Below, one piece after another: positions 1 through 5,859 of a DNA stretch of 13,505 nucleotides. The stretch's first letter is position 1, and each line of letters starts with the position of its first letter. Both the position numbers and the translations under genes were made by a program. The notes beneath the pieces were generated by a model, which made no database searches, was not told where the DNA came from, and was given only the letters and a program-made list of their open reading frames with translations. Source of the stretch: Candidatus Bathyarchaeota archaeon (GTDB lineage Archaea > Thermoproteota > Bathyarchaeia > Bathyarchaeales > Bathycorpusculaceae); the NCBI GenBank assembly GCA_030673805.1, contig DAOVIH010000027.1, forward strand, positions 1 through 13,505, given 5' to 3'.

Positions 1-689
1 CAAGGTTTAACGGGAAATACGTCTATGAAATTCGTGAAGAATTCGGTAAGAACTTTGTACGAGAGTATCCCCATATTGCCAAGGATTGTGATTTGATTCT
101 CTCTGTCCCCGAAACGGGCGATGACCCCGCTATGGGGGTCCACGAAGAATCTGGGTTAAAATGGGAAAGGGCCTCTAGGCGACACCGATATGTGACCGAG
201 CGGGCCTTCATACTCCTGAGCAGACAGCGTCCCTCCACAATAGATCGTAAGATAAACATCCTCGGTTCTAAGATTGATGGAAAACGAGTTATTGTCACCG
301 AAGACAGCATAGTTCGAGGAGACACCACGAAAGTTGTTATACAGAAACTGCGCAAAATGGGCGCTAAGAAAGTTTATGTTTTCGTGACCTTTCCCTGCAT
401 ACTTGGACCTTGTTTCTACGGTATTGACATGTCAACCTACGGACAACTGATCGGTTCCAAACACAACGTGGAAGAAATCGCGGAAATCATCGGTGCGGAT
501 GCTGTATGCTATCAATCTATAGAGGGGTTAGCGCGTTCCACAGGTCGTTCCCTTAATCAGCTGTGTCTTGGATGCATAACAGGTGATTATCCTACACCCT
601 TCGCCCAGAAAATAGCGGATAGAAGGAAAGCCAAATTCCAAAAAGGTTACGAGGAAAAAGGAAGAATTTACGAGATCGCAGAAACCTGA
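1..689 (+). CDS. purF: Amidophosphoribosyltransferase, C-terminal part (5' end outside window)
   Basis: PurF makes 5-phosphoribosylamine from PRPP and glutamine, the first committed purine step. Only the last 228 residues (reading frame from base 3) are visible, covering the phosphoribosyltransferase domain; the N-terminal glutaminase domain lies upstream of the window. Family landmarks in order are SVPETGDDPAMG (canonical VPDSGTPAA-G), the flexible-loop region RYVTERAFI (canonical RYVGRTFI), the PRPP loop at 291-332 reading EDSIVRGDTTK (canonical DDSIVRGTTSK), PCFYGID with a Cys at 411-413, and CLGCITGDYP with a CxxC at 564-575. The last three cysteines match three of the four [4Fe-4S] ligands of the Bacillus-type enzyme. 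The PRPP and flexible loops differ from consensus in usually fixed positions, so this is a divergent PurF. The link to purD, 57 bases downstream, supports a purine role. An ATG at 93 lies inside the domain and is not the true start. Confidence 0.9.
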   Translation, partial: RFNGKYVYEIREEFGKNFVREYPHIAKDCDLILSVPETGDDPAMGVHEESGLKWERASRRHRYVTERAFILLSRQRPSTIDRKINILGSKIDGKRVIVTEDSIVRGDTTKVVIQKLRKMGAKKVYVFVTFPCILGPCFYGIDMSTYGQLIGSKHNVEEIAEIIGADAVCYQSIEGLARSTGRSLNQLCLGCITGDYPTPFAQKIADRRKAKFQKGYEEKGRIYEIAET

Positions 690-746
690 ACCCGGGCAAA
701 AAGTCAAATTGGGCTCCATCTACTCTTTAACTTAGTTGGTGTTCCT

Positions 747-2162
747 ATGGAGAAAGTAGGTGTATTAGTCGTCTCATACGGTGCAAGAGAAGCCGCTATT
801 GTTGACGCTCTCACAAGAAGCAAAAACTATGAAGTGGATCTTTACATTGCGGACAAGCAGCGAAATCCATTCAACGCAGAAAGAGCAGCTCAACACGTGG
901 TAATCCCCGATCTAGATGTTGAACAAATCTGTATTTTTGCAGAAAAAAACAAGGACAAAATTGACTTCGCAATAGTTGGCCCTGAAAAACCCATAATTGC
1001 TGGCATTAGGGACTTGGTTGAACAGCGATTGAGGGTGCCTGTTATTTGTCCAACTAAAGAGTGCGCTATAGAAGCCAGCAAGGTTCAACAACGTCTTCTG
1101 TTTCAGGAGATTGTGCCAGAGGTTAATCCACGTTTCAAGATTTTTAATCCTGAGGATTACCGTGGTTTAGAAATGGTAAAAAGAGCTGTTTATGATTGGT
1201 TGGACATCCTCGAAAATGAAGCCGTTGTAAAACCGGACAAACCCGCTGCAGGAAAAGGTGTTGGTGTTTGGGGCGACCATTTTGTTACGCGAAAGCAACT
1301 ATTTGAACATTTCATTTCGAATCTTAAATATGGTTCTGTTATCATAGAGGAAAAACTAGATGGCGAAGAAACGAGTTTCCAGGTCTTAAGCGATGGCAAA
1401 CACATGGTTCCGCTTCCGGATGTGCGAGACTACAAAAGAGCCTTTAACGATGATAGAGGGCCTAATACCGGTGGGATGGGATCCTATAAGAATACTAGCG
1501 ATGTTTTGCCTTTTATTACTGAAGCTGAACGAAAGTGCGAGTTAGAAGTAGCTACTAAGATTTTTGAAAAATGGAAATCACAAATTCAAGATAACTCCGC
1601 TCTTAGAGGGGTGCCATTGTACTTAGCTTTCATGCATACCAAGGATGGAGTGAAAATCCTTGAAACCAACAGTCGTCCGGGTGATCCTGAAATCATCAAC
1701 ATTCTGCCCCTAATAAAAGACGATTTCGTTGAAGTCTGTTTCAGAATTTTGGAGCAAAACCTGACTCAGCTGAACTTAGAGGCGCAGGCAAGCGTGTTAA
1801 TCTATAAGGTTCCACCCAACTACGGTGGCTATGCCGCCTCTTTTTCTAGTTTGGCGCAAAAAGCTTATGTTGGTACACCTGTTAACCTTTCAAACTCCTA
1901 CAATCTAGCCGCAAAGTATGGCGATAGAATTCGTGTCTACCCTGGGGCTATGGAACTTAGAGACAACGGAACATATGCTCTAAAATCGAGAGCTGTGGGA
2001 ATTCTAGGAATTGGCGAAAATATTGAAGAGGCGCGGCAAATCTCCCTTGAAGGTATTAGGGCAGTTAACGGAGGCGGTCTTTGGAATAGAACCGACATAG
2101 CCTCTAAGCTACACATACGGCAAAGCAAAAAACACATGGAGGCCTTGAGGCGCAAAAAGTGA
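747..2162 (+). CDS. purD: Phosphoribosylamine--glycine ligase (GAR synthetase), divergent
   Basis: PurD joins glycine to phosphoribosylamine with ATP to give GAR, using the unstable product of PurF encoded just upstream. The 471-residue product has the ATP-grasp layout: an N-terminal Rossmann-like segment, VGPEKPI at about 77-83, the phosphate-binding KPDKPAAGKG at 162-171, IEEKLDGEE at about 200-208, the signature GPNTGGMG at 238-245, and ILETNSRPGDPE at about 304-315, where Glu306 and Asn308 should bind metal. Two spots are unusual: the N-terminal GGREHA motif of typical PurD reads GAREAA (12-17), and NVRFGDPE reads NSRPGDPE. It is also longer than the roughly 420-430 residues usual for the family. 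A weak GGTG (738-741) lies 5 bases before the ATG. Its stop overlaps the GTG start of the next gene. Identity as an ATP-grasp GAR synthetase is strong; altered substrate use cannot be excluded. Confidence 0.88.
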   Translation: MEKVGVLVVSYGAREAAIVDALTRSKNYEVDLYIADKQRNPFNAERAAQHVVIPDLDVEQICIFAEKNKDKIDFAIVGPEKPIIAGIRDLVEQRLRVPVICPTKECAIEASKVQQRLLFQEIVPEVNPRFKIFNPEDYRGLEMVKRAVYDWLDILENEAVVKPDKPAAGKGVGVWGDHFVTRKQLFEHFISNLKYGSVIIEEKLDGEETSFQVLSDGKHMVPLPDVRDYKRAFNDDRGPNTGGMGSYKNTSDVLPFITEAERKCELEVATKIFEKWKSQIQDNSALRGVPLYLAFMHTKDGVKILETNSRPGDPEIINILPLIKDDFVEVCFRILEQNLTQLNLEAQASVLIYKVPPNYGGYAASFSSLAQKAYVGTPVNLSNSYNLAAKYGDRIRVYPGAMELRDNGTYALKSRAVGILGIGENIEEARQISLEGIRAVNGGGLWNRTDIASKLHIRQSKKHMEALRRKK

Positions 2163-3241
2163 AAAAAATCTTCATATCTGATTGCGAGGGTCCTATTTCC
2201 AAAAATGATAATGCTTTTGAGTTAGCAAAACACTTCATTCCAAACGGAGACAAAATCTTCTCCCTCGTTAGCAAATACGATGACATACTTGTGGAAGTCC
2301 TGAATAAGCCAAATTACGTTGCTGGCGGCACTTTAAAGTTTATTCTCCCTTTTCTCAAGGCCTATGGAGTCACAGACAGAAAAATGCGCGAATTCTCTGC
2401 TAAAAACCTGATTTTGATTAAAAACAGCAAAAATACAATACAACATACAAGGCGTACAGCCGGTTCCTACATAGTTAGCACAAGCTACGAGCATTACATA
2501 GCGGCTCTATGTAACGCTCTAGATTTTCCTTTCGAAAACACATATTGTACTCGCGTCAGCCTAGACACAGACCCTATAAGTGAAACCCAGAAGGTAGCAT
2601 TAAAAAAAATAGCCGACGAAATTGCGCAAATACCCATGATTTATTTTCCAGAGACCGTGTACTCACTAAAAGATTTCTCCGATAGGGATCAAGAATCACT
2701 TGAACGCCTTAACGAGATTTTCTGGACTCAAATACTGAATATTGGCTTTGAAAAGCTCTTTTCTGAAGTGATTCCTGTTGGTGGCAGTCAAAAGGCTGAG
2801 GCAGTTGAGGACGCTGTCAAAAGAATGTCCACTGTCCTTGAGGATGCGATGTACGTAGGTGATAGCATTACCGACACAGATGCTTTTGAGCTTGTACGGG
2901 CTAACGGTGGACTGACAGTTTCTTTCAACGGCAATCATTATGCAACAAGAAACGCTGAAATTGCGGTCTTGTCAGAGGATAATACAGTATTGGCAATCCT
3001 GTTTGACGCTTTCTGTAAACAGGGGAGGCAAAAAACATTGCGTTTAGTGGAAAAATGGAACCATGAAAGCTTGAGAAGTAGCAACGTAGAGACGAGTCTG
3101 ATTGAAAGGCTATTCAGGTTCTACCCCAATAAGTTACCCAAGACTCAAATAGTGACAGCTGAGAATATGGGAATTGTGTCAAAAGAGAGTAGCGAGTTTC
3201 GAAAAAAAGTTAGAGGTGAATCCATAGGAGGTCTCGGGTGA
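2159..3241 (+). CDS. Archaeal HAD-superfamily phosphatase-like protein (COG4030/EhaR-like)
   Basis: This 360-residue protein has the HAD hydrolase motifs: FISDCEGP at the N terminus with nucleophile Asp8 (motif I), IVSTS at 105-109 (motif II), a plausible motif III lysine at 212 in QKAEAVEDA, and YVGDSITDTDAF with Asp235 and Asp239 (motif IV). Motif I has Glu10 where most HAD phosphatases have the second Asp. As I recall, this DCEGP form is typical of an archaeal family annotated COG4030 or, in methanogens, EhaR. The substrate is unknown; an aspartate-based phosphatase is the likely chemistry. The start is GTG, chosen because it overlaps the purD stop (GTGA), follows a GAGG at 2147-2150, and begins just before motif I. 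The stop TGA abuts the ATG of ftr. Its place between purD and ftr suggests a job in purine, pterin or C1-carrier metabolism, which is inference only. Confidence 0.75.
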   Translation: MKKIFISDCEGPISKNDNAFELAKHFIPNGDKIFSLVSKYDDILVEVLNKPNYVAGGTLKFILPFLKAYGVTDRKMREFSAKNLILIKNSKNTIQHTRRTAGSYIVSTSYEHYIAALCNALDFPFENTYCTRVSLDTDPISETQKVALKKIADEIAQIPMIYFPETVYSLKDFSDRDQESLERLNEIFWTQILNIGFEKLFSEVIPVGGSQKAEAVEDAVKRMSTVLEDAMYVGDSITDTDAFELVRANGGLTVSFNGNHYATRNAEIAVLSEDNTVLAILFDAFCKQGRQKTLRLVEKWNHESLRSSNVETSLIERLFRFYPNKLPKTQIVTAENMGIVSKESSEFRKKVRGESIGGLG

Positions 3242-4147
3242 ATGCTTAGCAGAATCGAAGATACTTTCGCGGAGGCTTTTGAAGGTGTTTTTAGTAGAGT
3301 GATTGTTACCGCAGAAAACGCTCAAACCGTGCGCAAGGCAGCCCAAGACTCGACTGCGACCCCCTCTGTGGTAATGGGCAGAATAGAGGGCGGGATCGAG
3401 AAGTGGCTCAACAGAAAGGAAACGCCGGATGGTCGAAGAGGGGCTCTTGTTCAGTTCTGGGTTTCACTAGAACGTGGGAAAACAGCTTCTCTTTCCTTGA
3501 AGAAGTTTAAGACAGAGCTCTCCTATAGAATTCGTCAAGACATTCTTGTCAAACCCTTCACTTCTGTTTTTGATGCATCCCTCAATCCTGAGGGACGATT
3601 AGATGTGATGGAAAACGTTGGCCACTGCGGTGATGGTTATGAATGGATTGAAGAACGTTTCGGCCGAGAGATGATAGTCATTCCAACAATGGTTCCAGAC
3701 TTCACAATTGAACGGTACTTGGGCTACTCAAGGGGTGTTATGGGGGCAAACTTTTGGATTATGTGTAAAACCAAAGAAGCTTTGAAACAAGCGGGTGGAA
3801 AAGCCTTGAAAGCAATAAGTGAAATAGGAGGTGTGATTGCTCCTTTTGGTATCTGCTCCGCAGGCTCTAAACCCGAAACAAAGTTTCCTAAAATAGGCCC
3901 CACAACCAATCACCCATATTGCCCTTCTCTCAGAAAACAATTAGGTTCAGCCTCAAAGACACCAAAGAATGTCCGTTATATTCCTGAAATAGTAATCAAT
4001 GGAGTCTCTCTCGAAGCTGTTAAGAGCTCTATGAAGGCTGGAATCACCTCTGTGTTGAATGTAGCTGGAGTGGTTAAGGTCTCCGCTGGGAATTATGGTG
4101 GGCAGTTAGGAGATTACAAGATTTATCTACATGAGTTGTTCGAATGA
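3242..4147 (+). CDS. ftr: Formylmethanofuran--tetrahydromethanopterin N-formyltransferase
   Basis: Ftr moves the formyl group between methanofuran and N5 of tetrahydromethanopterin, the second step of CO2 reduction in the archaeal methyl branch (or the reverse in oxidation). The 301-residue length fits the family (about 297). Recognisable conserved stretches are IEDTFAEAFEG at 5-15, KETPDGRRG at 59-67, CGDGYEW at 129-135, GVMGANFWIM at 165-174, the segment IAPFGICSAGSK at 199-210, YCPSL at 226-230, IPEIVING at 247-254, and the C-terminal SAGNYGGQLGDYKIYLHELF. The start is well set: GGAGGT at 3227-3232 lies 9 bases upstream, and the ATG directly follows the stop of the HAD gene. It overlaps the next gene by ATGA. 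No other methanofuran or methanopterin pathway genes (fwd/fmd, mch, mtd, mer) are in the window, so ftr stands alone within a purine cluster. Confidence 0.9.
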   Translation: MLSRIEDTFAEAFEGVFSRVIVTAENAQTVRKAAQDSTATPSVVMGRIEGGIEKWLNRKETPDGRRGALVQFWVSLERGKTASLSLKKFKTELSYRIRQDILVKPFTSVFDASLNPEGRLDVMENVGHCGDGYEWIEERFGREMIVIPTMVPDFTIERYLGYSRGVMGANFWIMCKTKEALKQAGGKALKAISEIGGVIAPFGICSAGSKPETKFPKIGPTTNHPYCPSLRKQLGSASKTPKNVRYIPEIVINGVSLEAVKSSMKAGITSVLNVAGVVKVSAGNYGGQLGDYKIYLHELFE

Positions 4148-5058
4148 CCCGTTTTGATGTAATTGGATTTGGAGCCTTAAATCTGGACAGACTCTTTAAA
4201 GTAAATCGAATTGCCAAAGCGGAAGAAGAGAGTTTTGTTATTGAACACTTCGAAACCTGTGGTGGTTCAGCAGCAAATACCATTGTGGGTCTAGCAAGAT
4301 TGGGCCTTAAAGTAGGGTTCATCGGGAAAGTTGGATGTGACCAAGAAGGTGAGGTTTTGCTTGAAGATCTGCACAATGAAGAAGTTGACACTAACGGCGT
4401 TATCCATTCATCGGAGGGACGAAGTGGTTCGGTGATGGGATTCGTAGATGGGGAGGGTGAACGTGCTCTCTATGTTGATTCTGGAGTCAACGACCTAATA
4501 GATTCCAAAGACATCAATATGGATTATGCCTTTCAAGGGCGGTTTTTGCATCTATCCTCATTTGTAGGTGGTAGGTCTTTTCAAGCTCAAGAAAAGCTCC
4601 TATCAGTTCTCCCGGATGATACAAAAGTCAGCTTTGACCCAGGTCTAATTTACGCTAAAAAAGGATTGGCAGAACTAGAATCTATGATAAAAAAGACAGA
4701 TGTTTTGTTGCCTAATGCCAGTGAAATCACAGCCTTAACCGGTGAAACCGATTACCGAAAAGGGGCTGATTTTTTGGTGGAAAGTGGTGTCCGAGTAATT
4801 GCTGTGAAACTTGGTGGTAGAGGATGCTATGTTACTGATGGAATTGAAAGGCACACAATCAAACCTTTTAAAGTAAAAGTCGTAGATTCCACAGGCGCTG
4901 GAGACGCGTTTTGTGCTGGTTTTCTTTATGGGGTGCTTCTTGGCAAGAGCCTTCATGAATGTGGTTGTTTGGGCAATCTTGTAGCATCAAAATGTGTAAT
5001 GAAGATGGGTGCTCGAGCAGGTCTTCCATACCAGGAAGATCTATCCTTTCTTCACTAA
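4144..5058 (+). CDS. PfkB/ribokinase-family carbohydrate or nucleoside kinase
   Basis: This 304-residue protein is a PfkB-family kinase that should transfer phosphate from ATP to a sugar or nucleoside hydroxyl. Signature 1 is near the N terminus (CGGSAANTIVGLARLG, 39-54). Signature 2, DSTGAGDAFCAGF at 248-260, supplies the anion hole and the catalytic base Asp254. The opening FDVIGFGALNLD is typical of the family. Substrate cannot be told from sequence; candidates include ribose, inosine/guanosine or other ribosides, which would fit a purine or pterin context. The ATG overlaps the ftr stop (ATGA), so translation is probably coupled; no clear ribosome site is visible before it. The last 18 bases overlap the 3' end of purQ on the opposite strand, so transcription of the two units runs into each other. 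Confidence 0.85.
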   Translation: MTRFDVIGFGALNLDRLFKVNRIAKAEEESFVIEHFETCGGSAANTIVGLARLGLKVGFIGKVGCDQEGEVLLEDLHNEEVDTNGVIHSSEGRSGSVMGFVDGEGERALYVDSGVNDLIDSKDINMDYAFQGRFLHLSSFVGGRSFQAQEKLLSVLPDDTKVSFDPGLIYAKKGLAELESMIKKTDVLLPNASEITALTGETDYRKGADFLVESGVRVIAVKLGGRGCYVTDGIERHTIKPFKVKVVDSTGAGDAFCAGFLYGVLLGKSLHECGCLGNLVASKCVMKMGARAGLPYQEDLSFLH

Positions 5059-5859
5059 ATACCTAATGAGGCTTTCGAAGATTATTTTTCCGTCACCATA
5101 CCTTGGCCAATTTTTCTGTCTTGTCCAATCTGGTTGTTGCCACCAGAATATTGCCCTTTCAGGGTGGGGCATTAAACCAAATATTGTCCCTTCTGGGTTG
5201 CAGATCCCAGCTATGTCATGGAAAGAACCATTTGGGTTTGAGGGGAAGAGACCCTCTGCATACTCACCTTTGTTGTCACAGTACCGGAAGACCACCAAGT
5301 CTTTTTCGTATAGATTATCAAGCAGTTCTTGTTCCTTTTGCTTTGGAAATAGAAACCTCCCTTCTGAGTGAGCAACTGGAATTCGGAGAACTTCTCCTCT
5401 TGGGATTTTACTTGTGTATATGCATCTTCCTTTGTTCTCATTTTTTATGTGAACCCAACGACAGTTGTACCCTTGAGGAACGTTCGTTGCTAGGGTTGCT
5501 TCAGGGTAAGCACTCATTCCTTCGAATCCCGGCAGTAAACCGCTTTCGACAAGAACTTGGAATCCATTACAGATTCCAAGTATTGGCCGATTTGCTTCTA
5601 CGAATGTTTTCAATTCATTTCCCAGTTTGGCTATTAGTCTTTTAGCCCATATAGCACCGGCTCGCACGTAGTCCCCGTAGGAGAAACCACCAGGAAAGAC
5701 TAGACCTTGGTATTCCATGAGGTTTTTGCGTTTTACCATCTCGTTTAGATGCACGTTTTCAGTTTGGACACCTAGCTCCTGAAAAGCTCGCTGAGTTTCT
5801 GAGTCACAATTTGTCCCTCCTACACGCAGGAGGCAGACCCTGATTTCCTCTCTTTTCAT
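5041..5859 (-). CDS. purQ: Phosphoribosylformylglycinamidine synthase, glutaminase subunit
   Basis: PurQ releases ammonia from glutamine and passes it to PurL for conversion of FGAR to FGAM. The 272-residue product is a class I glutamine amidotransferase: the N-terminal VCLLRVGGTNCD, the oxyanion turn VFPGGFSYGDYVRAGA at 54-69, the nucleophile Cys97 in ILGICNGFQ, and the His232/Glu234 pair in GLMPHPERA. It belongs to the longer PurQ form (about 260-280 residues); the extra length is mainly in the part before the catalytic His, including HSEGRFLFP and the segment up to GSFHDIAGI. The ATG overlaps the purL stop by ATGA, giving coupled synthesis of the two subunits. The 3' end overlaps the kinase gene on the other strand by 18 bases. 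The opening residues align with the family, so the start is secure. Confidence 0.95.
   Translation of the reverse strand: MKREEIRVCLLRVGGTNCDSETQRAFQELGVQTENVHLNEMVKRKNLMEYQGLVFPGGFSYGDYVRAGAIWAKRLIAKLGNELKTFVEANRPILGICNGFQVLVESGLLPGFEGMSAYPEATLATNVPQGYNCRWVHIKNENKGRCIYTSKIPRGEVLRIPVAHSEGRFLFPKQKEQELLDNLYEKDLVVFRYCDNKGEYAEGLFPSNPNGSFHDIAGICNPEGTIFGLMPHPERAIFWWQQPDWTRQKNWPRYGDGKIIFESLIRYLVKKG

Noticed and set aside
23..355. 110-codon open frame on the - strand inside purF
   Set aside because: It lies antisense to a region with clear PurF motifs, its product is rich in Ser/Arg with no recognisable domain, and it has no ribosome site. It is a shadow of the real gene.
5103..5645. 180-codon + strand frame across purQ
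   Set aside because: The opposite strand encodes PurQ with all catalytic residues. The + strand product is a low-quality Cys/Leu/Phe-rich translation typical of an antisense frame.
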